DNA of 15,875 bases from CAZUVM01 sp964623885 (lineage in GTDB: Bacteria; Verrucomicrobiota; Verrucomicrobiia; Limisphaerales; UBA8199), in the NCBI GenBank assembly GCA_964623885.1, contig CAZUVM010000053.1, forward strand, positions 1 to 15,875. The letters are read 5' to 3'. The first letter of the stretch is position 1; every line of letters begins with the position of its first letter. Below, piece after piece: positions 1 through 6,427 of the stretch. The translations under genes and the position numbers were made by a program. The notes under the pieces were generated by a model that searched no databases, was not told the origin of the DNA, and saw nothing but the letters and a program-made list of their open reading frames with translations.

Positions 1-139
1 CCACCAGCACCCAAAGCTCAACATGAGCGAGAACGACCGGCTGAAGCTGGTGCGACATCTTAACGAGAAACGGCGATTGGTTGAGGATTATGCCGCCTGG
101 GCCGGAGCCAGCAGCAGCACGCGGATTGAAGGCAACTGA
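1..139 (+). CDS. C-terminal end of an unrecognised protein (partial)
   Basis: Reading from base 2, the frame is open from the left edge of the window to a TGA at 137-139, giving about 45 residues. The peptide is hydrophilic, with a charged probably helical stretch (SENDRLKLVRHLNEKRRLVE) followed by a Ser-rich tail. Third codon positions are GC-rich like the confirmed genes nearby, which supports real coding. I do not recognise the family. Because it ends about 160 bases before a tRNA 3' fragment, it could be the last gene of an element integrated at that tRNA; nothing in the visible residues identifies it as an integrase or any other mobility protein. An ATG lies at 23-25, but it lacks a Shine-Dalgarno sequence, so I read this as the end of a longer gene. 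Confidence 0.45.
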   Translation, partial: HQHPKLNMSENDRLKLVRHLNEKRRLVEDYAAWAGASSSTRIEGN

Positions 140-164
140 ACCCCACGAAACGGCCTCCGCCGCG

Positions 165-200
165 ACAGGGGCTAACAAGAGCTAACACTTTCGTTTGAGG
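165..200. repeat. Degraded copy of a palindromic repeat (GCTAAC/AACAA family)
   Basis: ACAGGGGCTAACAAGAGCTAAC followed by CTTTCGTTTG resembles the left arm and the start of the right arm of the longer palindrome at 3021-3077, with the central part deleted. By eye the two share the ACAG start, the TAAC/AACAA core and the TTCGTTTG element. It lies in the 219-base non-coding gap between the partial gene at the left edge and the aminotransferase. The relationship is an inference from visual alignment of short sequence. Confidence 0.3.
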
Positions 201-298
201 AGGCCCAGTGTAACCCGCATCCCGGCGTGTTTTTGGATTGACCAGAGCATCAACATGTTCTATTTATTCCGTTGACAGTGAAGTCGTGGGTTAACCAC

Positions 299-326
299 GT
301 GGGTTCGATTCCCATCACCCGCTCCA
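299..326 (+). other. 3' fragment of a tRNA-Gly gene (candidate attachment-site scar)
   Basis: The sequence contains a complete T arm (GTGGG, TTCGATT, CCCAT, five pairs including one G-T) followed by a seven-base acceptor strand CACCCGC, discriminator T and an encoded CCA. The end CCCGCTCCA and the T discriminator are like bacterial tRNA-Gly. The matching 5' acceptor strand (GCGGGTG) and the D and anticodon arms are absent from the 150 bases upstream, so this is not a functional tRNA gene. Such 3' pieces are what tyrosine-recombinase elements leave on the far side when they integrate into a tRNA gene. On that model the element would lie to the left of base 299 and the chromosome to the right. 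The tRNA resemblance is direct; the attachment-site role is inference. Confidence 0.55.
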
Positions 327-358
327 CCCTAAAATGACTCGCTAAATCTGGCCCGCCT

Positions 359-1477
359 TCATTGCCATAGAATTTTGCGGAACCCAGCCAGGGCAGTGTT
401 GACGTTTTCCTGTGTCGCCGTTTCGCCCATTAGACCGAGACGCCAGACCTTGCCTTTCAGCGGACCGAGGCCGGCGCCAATTTCGATGTTGAATTCGTTC
501 AGTAACCGTCGGCGCACGCCGGCTTCATCGACACCTTCTGGCACGGCAATAGCATTCAGTTGCCAAAGCTGATGGCCGGGTTGCGAGGCTATACGCAGGC
601 CCAACTCGTTCAGCCCCGCCTTCAGCGCCTCGTGCGCCTTTTGGTGGCGTTGCCAGCGCGGTTCCAAACCTTCCGCCAACACCAACCGCAACGCCTCGTG
701 TAACGCGTAGTTCATCGAAATCGGCGCGGTGTGATGATAAACCCGCTCCTGACCCCAATAGGACGCGAGCAAGTTCACATCGAGATACCAGCTTGGGACC
801 CTGGTTTTCCGCTTGCGAGCGAGTTCCATGGCGCGCGCGCTCAGCGACACCGGCGCCAGGCCCGGCGGACAGCTCAGGCACTTTTGCGTGCCGCTATAAA
901 CGGCATCGATTTGCCAATGATCGACCCGCACCGGGCAACCGCCCAGCGACGTTACGGTGTCCAACAGGAATAGCGCTCCGGCATCGTGGGCAATTTTGGC
1001 GATTTCCTCCGGCGGCGTCAGGGCTCCCGTCGAGGTCTCGGCATGCACGATGGCGACCAGTTTCGGCCGTGCAGTTTTTCGCAGTGCGTCGGCAATTTGT
1101 TGTGGTTCGATGCAATTGCCCCAGGGGCTTTCCACGCGTGTTACTTTTGCCCCACAACGTTCCGCCACATCAGCCATGCGCGTGCCGAATACGCCGTTGA
1201 CGCCGATGATCACCTCATCACCCGGCTCGAGCAGATTGACGAAACAAAACTCCATGCCCGCACTGCCGGTCCCGCTGACTGGAAACGTCATGTCGTTCTT
1301 CGTCTGGAACACCTGGCGGAGCATGGTCTTGATTTCCTCCATCATCCGGACGAACGCCGGGTCGAGGTGCCCCACCAACGGCGCCGCCATGGCGCGCAGA
1401 ACACTGGGGGCGACATTGCTGGGTCCTGGCCCCATCAGCAGGCGTGGCGGCGGCTGGAAAGCGGCGAATTGATTCAT
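359..1477 (-). CDS. Alanine-glyoxylate aminotransferase family protein (PLP fold type I, class V)
   Basis: A 372-residue cytoplasmic PLP enzyme that probably transfers an amino group from alanine or serine to glyoxylate, giving glycine. Family hallmarks are visible in order: the N-terminal GPGPSNV (residues 16-22), the cofactor phosphate region SGTGSAGMEF (68-77), HAETSTG (145-151), Asp173 in LLDTVTSLGG for the PLP ring nitrogen, the Schiff-base Lys199 in SGTQKCLSCPPGLAPVS, and the carboxylate-binding Arg346 in WRLGLMG. The length is close to the roughly 390 residues of human AGT. It diverges from glcD with only 40 bases between the starts, so its likely substrate is the glyoxylate made by GlcDEF. 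The start ATG has only a weak CGGCGG before it. Serine-pyruvate, serine-glyoxylate or 2-aminoethylphosphonate transaminases are related, but the glycolate oxidase context favours glyoxylate. Confidence 0.9.
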   Translation of the reverse strand: MNQFAAFQPPPRLLMGPGPSNVAPSVLRAMAAPLVGHLDPAFVRMMEEIKTMLRQVFQTKNDMTFPVSGTGSAGMEFCFVNLLEPGDEVIIGVNGVFGTRMADVAERCGAKVTRVESPWGNCIEPQQIADALRKTARPKLVAIVHAETSTGALTPPEEIAKIAHDAGALFLLDTVTSLGGCPVRVDHWQIDAVYSGTQKCLSCPPGLAPVSLSARAMELARKRKTRVPSWYLDVNLLASYWGQERVYHHTAPISMNYALHEALRLVLAEGLEPRWQRHQKAHEALKAGLNELGLRIASQPGHQLWQLNAIAVPEGVDEAGVRRRLLNEFNIEIGAGLGPLKGKVWRLGLMGETATQENVNTALAGFRKILWQ

Positions 1478-1483
1478 CCGCCG

Positions 1484-1512
1484 AAAATAGGCTAACCACT
1501 CGACAGGAGCAA
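1484..1512 (-). promoter_or_regulatory. Possible sigma70-type promoter for the aminotransferase
   Basis: On the minus strand, TTGCTC (1507-1512) is separated by 17 bases from TATTTT (1484-1489). The predicted start of transcription would fall at or next to the ATG at 1477, implying a leaderless or nearly leaderless message, in line with the weak ribosome site. The -35 element overlaps the glcD ribosome-binding site on the other strand. The match to consensus is modest. Confidence 0.25.
1505..1509 (+). promoter_or_regulatory. Ribosome-binding site fixing the glcD TTG start
   Basis: AGGAG lies 8 bases before a TTG at 1518-1520. No ATG or GTG in the glcD frame lies nearer the ribosome site; the first in-frame GTG is six codons downstream at 1536. 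The spacing supports TTG initiation. Confidence 0.6.
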
Positions 1513-1517
1513 CGTGT

Positions 1518-2990
1518 TTGCTTTACGCTCGCTGCGTGGCACCAGCCGAAGCTATCAATCCCGCGCCACAATTTCTGCCTGCGTTGGCCGAGATCGTCGG
1601 AGCGGCCAACGTCATTTCCAGCCCGGAACAGTTGCTCGTTTACGAGTGCGACGCTTACACACTCGAAAAAAAACTACCGCAAGCGGTGGTGCTGCCGCGC
1701 ACGACCGCCGAAGTGTCGCAGGTGGCAAAACTTTGCGCGCAGCTTCAAATCCCGATCATTCCGCGCGGGGCCGGCACCAGTTTGAGCGGTTCGATACTGG
1801 CGGTCACGGGAGGTGTCGTGATCGGGCTTTCGCGTATGAACCGCGTGCTGGAGATCGATTACCGCAATCGTCGCGCACTGGTCGAAGCCGGGTGTGTGAA
1901 TGCCTGGGTCACCAACGCCGTCAAGCCGCGCGGTTTTCTTTACGCTCCCGACCCGTCGAGTCAACCGGCCTGCACCATTGGCGGAAACGTCGCCATGAAT
2001 TCCGGCGGGCCGCATACGTTGAAGCTTGGCGTGACCACCAATCACGTGCTCGGGCTCGAACTGGTCCTGCCGGACGGCGAGGTGACCTGGCTCGGCACCC
2101 GGCCGGACGGCGGGGAAGACGTGGAGGGGTACGACCTGCGCGGCGTGGTTCTGGGTTGCGAAGGTATGTTCGGCATCGTCACACGCGTCCTGGTAAAGCT
2201 CATCAAGGCGCCGCCCGCCTGCAAAACCATGCTAGCCGTGTTCGAAAGCGTTGAAGATGCGAGCCAGACGGTCAGCGACATCATCGGCGCGGGCATCATC
2301 CCGGCGGCGTTGGAGATGATGGACCAGCTCATCACTCAAGCCGTCGAGGCGGCTTATCACTTTGGTTTTCCCCTGGATGCCGGAGCGGTGCTCATCATTG
2401 AGATTGATGGCCTGCCGGCCGGCCTCGAGCCGCAAGCCACAAGGATTTCCGAGCTGTGCCGAAAAAATCGTGCCCGCGAGGTGCGCCTTGCCAAAACCGA
2501 GCAGGAACGCGCGGATCTTTGGAAATGCCGCAAGCGCGCGTTTGGCGCTATCGGCCGGCTCAGCCCGAATTTCCTGACTCAAGACGGAGTGGTGCCGCGC
2601 TCGAAGCTGCCGGAGATTATGCGATTTATCCGCGATACCAGCGCCAAATTCGGACTCCGCATCCCCAATGTCTTTCATGCCGGCGACGGCAACATTCATC
2701 CTTTGGTCTTGTACGACGAGCGCGACCCCGCCCAGGTCCGCCAGGCCGTGGCCGCGGGCAATGAAATCCTTGAGAAATGCCTCGAGCTCGGCGGCAGCGT
2801 TACCGGCGAACACGGCATTGGCGTCGAGAAAATCGATTTCATGGAAAAGCAGTTTACGAAGGATACGCTCGACTCAATGCGATCATTGCGCATCGTTTTC
2901 GACCCTCAGTCGCGCTGCAATCCGCATAAGCTCTTTCCGGGGTCGAAACGTTGTGGTGATTTCGCGCCACGCAAACAAATCGCCGCCTAG
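1518..2990 (+). CDS. glcD: Glycolate oxidase subunit GlcD, FAD-linked
   Basis: A 490-residue FAD-dependent 2-hydroxyacid dehydrogenase, the catalytic subunit that oxidises glycolate to glyoxylate. The N-terminal PCMH-type FAD domain (about 50-230) shows PRGAGTSLSGS (82-92), YAPDPSSQ (142-149), TIGGNVAMNSGG (153-164) and the later VLGCEGMFGIVT. The C-terminal FAD-linked oxidase domain shows HAGDGNIHP (387-395) and GEHGIG (430-435), typical of the GlcD/D-lactate dehydrogenase group. The length matches E. coli GlcD (499). It starts with TTG, chosen because AGGAG lies 8 bases upstream. It is the first gene of glcDEF; 101 bases containing a strong palindrome separate it from glcE. D-lactate dehydrogenase is the main alternative, but the adjoining GlcE and GlcF and the glyoxylate aminotransferase argue for glycolate. 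Confidence 0.93.
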   Translation: MLYARCVAPAEAINPAPQFLPALAEIVGAANVISSPEQLLVYECDAYTLEKKLPQAVVLPRTTAEVSQVAKLCAQLQIPIIPRGAGTSLSGSILAVTGGVVIGLSRMNRVLEIDYRNRRALVEAGCVNAWVTNAVKPRGFLYAPDPSSQPACTIGGNVAMNSGGPHTLKLGVTTNHVLGLELVLPDGEVTWLGTRPDGGEDVEGYDLRGVVLGCEGMFGIVTRVLVKLIKAPPACKTMLAVFESVEDASQTVSDIIGAGIIPAALEMMDQLITQAVEAAYHFGFPLDAGAVLIIEIDGLPAGLEPQATRISELCRKNRAREVRLAKTEQERADLWKCRKRAFGAIGRLSPNFLTQDGVVPRSKLPEIMRFIRDTSAKFGLRIPNVFHAGDGNIHPLVLYDERDPAQVRQAVAAGNEILEKCLELGGSVTGEHGIGVEKIDFMEKQFTKDTLDSMRSLRIVFDPQSRCNPHKLFPGSKRCGDFAPRKQIAA

Positions 2991-3020
2991 ACCATTGTCA
3001 TGCTGACAAAAAAGAGGCTA

Positions 3021-3077
3021 ACAGAAGGCAACAAGGGCAACGAAGGAACCGCCTTCGTTTGCTTTGTTAACTTCTGT
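3021..3077. repeat. Long imperfect palindrome between glcD and glcE
   Basis: Two 26-base arms (3021-3046 and 3052-3077) flank a 5-base spacer AACCG. By hand alignment 21 of 26 positions form Watson-Crick pairs plus one G-T, so the RNA would form a long hairpin. The arms are built from short AAC-ending units (GGCAAC, GGGCAAC, GTTAAC), and a degraded relative lies at 165-200, suggesting a dispersed repeat rather than a gene-specific signal. It has no run of T after it on the plus strand, so it is not a standard Rho-independent terminator. It could still protect the glcD message or lower read-through into glcE. Confidence 0.7.
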
Positions 3078-3084
3078 GAAAAAT

Positions 3085-3089
3085 AGGAG
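3085..3089 (+). promoter_or_regulatory. Ribosome-binding site raising doubt about the glcE start
   Basis: AGGAG is only 2 bases before the ATG at 3092 but exactly 8 bases before an in-frame TTG at 3098-3100. The 8-base spacing to TTG is the same as at glcD. The true start may therefore be TTG, shortening the protein by two residues. Confidence 0.4.
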
Positions 3090-3091
3090 CC

Positions 3092-4063
3092 ATGATTTTG
3101 CGGCCAGCAACGGTTTCCGATTTAGCGGCGAGTCTCGCCGCCGCGTATGCGCGTGCTGAGCCAGTCGGCGGGTTCGATCTCACAGCCCTGAACCGCTTGC
3201 TCGAGCATAAACCCGAGGACATGACCGCTACAGCAGAGTCCGGTTTGACACTGGGCGAATTCCAGCGTCGCCTCGCCTCAAATGGTCAATGGCTTCCGAT
3301 CGACCCGCCGGATGTCGACCGGCTCACGCTTGGCGCACTTCTGGACGCCAATGTCAGCGGTCCCCGACGCTTTGGGTACGGCACCATCCGCGATTACCTC
3401 ATCGGCATCAAAGTCGTTTCGGCGGAGGGCAAGCTCATTTGTGCGGGCGGCAAAGTCGTCAAGAACGTCGCCGGTTACGACTTGCCCAAATTGTTCATCG
3501 GCGGCCGAGGCAGCCTCGGTACCGTTGTCGAAGCGACCTTCAAACTCCGTCCCTTGCCGGAAACTGAGTCCTTCGTCCAGGCTCAATTCGAGTCGCTCGA
3601 CGAAGCCGGTCGCCGGCTCGAACAAGTGCTGGATTCTGATGTCATGCCGGTCGTGCTTGATTTGCACAACCTGGCCGGCCCGTTAAAGCCTTTCGCTCTC
3701 GTAATCGGCTTTGCCGGGACTGGACCCGATGTGAAATGGCAATTAGAACGCATCGCCGCTTTGGGCGTAGCTCAACCCGCCACGCTCGATTACGAGCGGG
3801 CGTTTTGGAACGGCGGTATTCCCGGTCAAACTCCGGACGCGACGGCCATCGCACCGGAGGTCCACAAGATTTCTGTTCTGCCGTCGAAGGTCGTCGAAAC
3901 ACTTCGCAGCATTTCGGCCCCGTTTGTGGCGCGGGCCGGCAATGGCGTGATTTTCCACCGAGGCAAGGCGATCACCCAAGCGCCCGAAGCATTGTCGACA
4001 CTTGCGCTGCGATTGAAACAAACCTGGGATCCCAAAAACATCCTGCCGCCACCACCATCGTGA
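3092..4063 (+). CDS. glcE: Glycolate oxidase subunit GlcE, FAD-binding
   Basis: A 323-residue second flavin subunit of glycolate oxidase. The PCMH-type fold is recognisable from PEDMTATAESGLTLGEFQ (41-58), LPIDPP (68-73), LGALLDANVSGPRRFGYG (80-97), GGKVVKNVAGYDLPKLF (119-135) and GSLGTVVEATFKLRPLP (140-156), all typical of GlcE. The oddity is the N-terminus. Residues 20-33 (ARAEPVGGFDLTAL) run straight into the LNRLLEH segment, so the Gly-rich GGGSK/GGGTK-type loop that holds the FAD diphosphate in usual GlcE proteins is not visible. The protein is slightly shorter than E. coli GlcE (350). No frameshift is evident. The start is ATG 3092 or TTG 3098. The stop overlaps glcF by 4 bases (GTGA), implying translational coupling. 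Confidence 0.88.
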   Translation: MILRPATVSDLAASLAAAYARAEPVGGFDLTALNRLLEHKPEDMTATAESGLTLGEFQRRLASNGQWLPIDPPDVDRLTLGALLDANVSGPRRFGYGTIRDYLIGIKVVSAEGKLICAGGKVVKNVAGYDLPKLFIGGRGSLGTVVEATFKLRPLPETESFVQAQFESLDEAGRRLEQVLDSDVMPVVLDLHNLAGPLKPFALVIGFAGTGPDVKWQLERIAALGVAQPATLDYERAFWNGGIPGQTPDATAIAPEVHKISVLPSKVVETLRSISAPFVARAGNGVIFHRGKAITQAPEALSTLALRLKQTWDPKNILPPPPS

Positions 4064-5328
4064 GTTCTGCAGCGTTCCTTGACGAGACCAAAGCGTTGGC
4101 CTGCATTCATTGCGGCCTGTGCCTGGGGTCGTGTCCCACGTATCTCGAAACCGGGAACGAGAATGATTCGCCTCGCGGCCGAATTTATCTGATGCGCGCG
4201 CTGCACGACGGCAGACTTGGCCTCTCCGATGGCCCCGTGCGGCACATCGATTTATGTTTGGGCTGCCGTGCCTGCGAAGCTGCCTGCCCGAGCGGCGTGC
4301 AATACGGCAGCCTGCTCGAACACACCCGCGAACACATCGAGACGCATCACCGTCGCTCGTTGGTCCAGAACCTCCTTCGTCGAGTCGCGATCGAGAAAGT
4401 CTTTCCGTTCCCGAACCGGCTGCGCCTTGCGCTGTTGCTTGCGCGCATGGTCCGCGTGCTCAGGTTGGAGAAGTTATTGCCGGCGTATGCGCGCGAAACG
4501 CTGGCGCTCGTGCCGGAAACATTGAGCGCGGGGGAATTGGCTGAATCGATCCCCGCCGGAGGCAAGGCGCGCGGACGGGTAGGACTTATTAGCGGTTGCG
4601 TCATGAGCGCGATGTTCGCCGAGACCAACCGTGCTACGGTGCGCCTGCTTCAAGCAGCGGGTTGGGATATCGTCGTCCCGCGAGCCCAGGCGTGCTGCGG
4701 CGCCCTCTACGCGCACAGTGGCAGGATGGACCTCGCTCGCACCGCGGCGCGACGCAACATTCAAGCGTTCGAACGCGAAAAGCTCGATGCGATAATCGTG
4801 AATGCGGCCGGCTGCGGTTCGACGTTGAAAGAGTACGGTGCACTCCTGGCCGGCGAAGCCGAATGGGCGGCGCGTGCACGGCTCTTCAGTGAGAAAGTGA
4901 AAGATCTTTCCGAATGGCTGGTCGGCTCTCCAAGCTCGGCTTTGCCCCTCTCCCCGAGCATTCCTCCCGGTGTTAAAGTCACTTACCATGATGCCTGCCA
5001 CCTGGCGCATGCCCAACGAATCACCTCCGCGCCGCGCATTCTGGTGAAACGTGTGGCCGGGGATGCCTTTGTTGAATTGCCGGAGGCGGATGTCTGCTGC
5101 GGTAGCGCGGGCACCTATAACCTGACTGAGCCCGCGATGGCTGCGCGACTGCAAGAGCGCAAATTACAGAACATCCTACGCACCGGCGCGAACATTGTCG
5201 TGACCACGAATCCCGGTTGCCTCTTGCAGATCCAGGCCGCCCTGAACAAAGCCGGCGCGCCAATCCGGGTTATGCACCTCGCCGATTTCCTGATCGAAAG
5301 GACTTCACAAGCTACTCAAGCGACCTAG
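4060..5328 (+). CDS. glcF: Glycolate oxidase iron-sulfur subunit GlcF
   Basis: A 422-residue iron-sulfur subunit that passes electrons from the flavin subunits towards the respiratory chain. The N-terminus carries two 4Fe-4S motifs, CIHCGLCLGSCP (Cys15, 18, 21, 25) and CLGCRACEAACP (Cys66, 69, 72, 76). Two cysteine-rich CCG domains follow: one with CVMSAMF, Cys212-Cys213-Gly and NAAGCG, the other with HDACHLAH, Cys346-Cys347-Gly and NPGC. The length agrees with E. coli GlcF (407). The start is the GTG at 4060 overlapping the glcE stop; the frame stays open further upstream, but there it reads antisense-like Arg-rich sequence inside glcE. It ends the glc cluster. The 72 bases to the convergent GH43 gene hold no clear terminator. 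No glcG, permease or glcC-type regulator is in the window. Confidence 0.93.
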   Translation: MSSAAFLDETKALACIHCGLCLGSCPTYLETGNENDSPRGRIYLMRALHDGRLGLSDGPVRHIDLCLGCRACEAACPSGVQYGSLLEHTREHIETHHRRSLVQNLLRRVAIEKVFPFPNRLRLALLLARMVRVLRLEKLLPAYARETLALVPETLSAGELAESIPAGGKARGRVGLISGCVMSAMFAETNRATVRLLQAAGWDIVVPRAQACCGALYAHSGRMDLARTAARRNIQAFEREKLDAIIVNAAGCGSTLKEYGALLAGEAEWAARARLFSEKVKDLSEWLVGSPSSALPLSPSIPPGVKVTYHDACHLAHAQRITSAPRILVKRVAGDAFVELPEADVCCGSAGTYNLTEPAMAARLQERKLQNILRTGANIVVTTNPGCLLQIQAALNKAGAPIRVMHLADFLIERTSQATQAT

Positions 5329-5400
5329 CGGACAAACAAACACAAATTCGTAATACCAGTTCGATCAGCGGCCGTGGTCAAACAGACCGGTTTACCAACC

Positions 5401-6411
5401 CTATTGTAGCTTCGCTTGCCCCGTCGCGACATCCAGACTCCATGGCTTTGGTTCCGGCAGCCAGAGCTTGCCGTCACCAATCTCCAACGGCATCCACAAG
5501 TAACGCGAGTCCCACTGCGTCTGCGGTTTCCAAATGTCACCCATGAAAATCACCGTCGTGGTTTTCGAACCCACTACTTTGAGCAGCATGGTGGATTGTG
5601 ATCCATACGTGTTTTTATCCGGCGGCGCCAGGTCCTTAAACTCGGACCACGGACCGCTCAGGCTCGCAGCGGTGGCGTATTTGTTCGGATTGGGACGCCA
5701 ACCGGTCAAGGCGGAGCCGATGACGTAATAGAGCCCTTTATAATGCACCAGCCCGCCGCCCTCGAGGTGCTGCGGAATTAAGCACACCTCCTTTTCCACA
5801 TTCAAATAGTCGTCCGACAATTTGGTGATGCGAAACCCAAATGGACGATCCTCGAAGATCAAATAAGCGCTGCCGTCATCGTCGATGAACTGCCCGATGT
5901 CGCGGCTCTCATGTCCGAGCGGTCGAAAGCTTTTCAGGTACTGATAACCACCATCGACACGGTCACAAGTGAGTACGGCCACGCTGGCAAAATTATAGCC
6001 GCCCCGGCCATCGATGTGCGCGTACATCACGTATTTTTTCGTCCTGGAATTGGGAAAGACCTTTGGCCGTTCCAAAACCCAGCGGCGGCCGAGGTCCTCC
6101 GGGTCCGTGAGCTTTACAACCTGGTTGCGAAACGTCCAGTGGACCAGGTCTTTGGAGGCATAACAACTGGCGTATCTGTGCTCGCGGTCCAGTCCCTGGG
6201 AACGATCTTCACCGAACCAAAAATAGGTATCGCCTACCCGAATAATACCGCCGCCATGCGCCTGTATGTGCTGGCCGCGATCATCGGGCCACACAGCGCC
6301 CGGTGTAATTACGTTTGAAAGCTCCGCTGTGTATCCAGTCGCGGCGTTGAGCAACAAAAAACAGGCGGACGCCGCAAACCCACAAACACTATACCGACGC
6401 CGTGCATTCAT
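5401..6411 (-). CDS. Secreted GH43 glycosidase, exo-beta-1,3-galactanase-like (subfamily 24 type)
   Basis: A 336-residue exported five-bladed beta-propeller glycosidase. Residues 1-29 form a signal peptide (Arg-rich start, hydrophobic 9-24, then ATGYTA). The sequence resembles the fungal exo-beta-1,3-galactanase Pc1,3Gal43A as I remember it: IQAHGGGI (49-56), YFWFGEDR (63-70), VLERPKV (112-118), IDDDGSAYLIFE (176-187), LTGWRPNPNK (235-244) and MGDIWKP (290-296). By that alignment Glu114 and Glu217 match the two active-site glutamates. Gln272 (YGSQS) matches the glutamine found in place of a normal base. I chose ATG 6411 because it begins the signal peptide and lies 16 bases after the GH51 stop; an upstream ATG at 6528 would overlap GH51. 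The likely substrate is beta-1,3-galactan of arabinogalactan. Subfamily and substrate are inferred. Confidence 0.8.
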   Translation of the reverse strand: MNARRRYSVCGFAASACFLLLNAATGYTAELSNVITPGAVWPDDRGQHIQAHGGGIIRVGDTYFWFGEDRSQGLDREHRYASCYASKDLVHWTFRNQVVKLTDPEDLGRRWVLERPKVFPNSRTKKYVMYAHIDGRGGYNFASVAVLTCDRVDGGYQYLKSFRPLGHESRDIGQFIDDDGSAYLIFEDRPFGFRITKLSDDYLNVEKEVCLIPQHLEGGGLVHYKGLYYVIGSALTGWRPNPNKYATAASLSGPWSEFKDLAPPDKNTYGSQSTMLLKVVGSKTTTVIFMGDIWKPQTQWDSRYLWMPLEIGDGKLWLPEPKPWSLDVATGQAKLQ

Positions 6412-6427
6412 ATGGATACTTGAATCG

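Noticed and set aside
256..326. A complete tRNA gene
   Set aside because: Only the T arm and 3' acceptor strand are present. No 5' acceptor GCGGGTG, D arm or anticodon arm can be found at the right distance.
3736..4059. Upstream extension of the GlcF frame within glcE
   Set aside because: The extension is a shadow of glcE codons, and GlcF homology begins just after the GTG at 4060.
5329..5400. Bidirectional terminator between convergent glcF and GH43
   Set aside because: No stable hairpin or T run on either strand could be found in these 72 bases.
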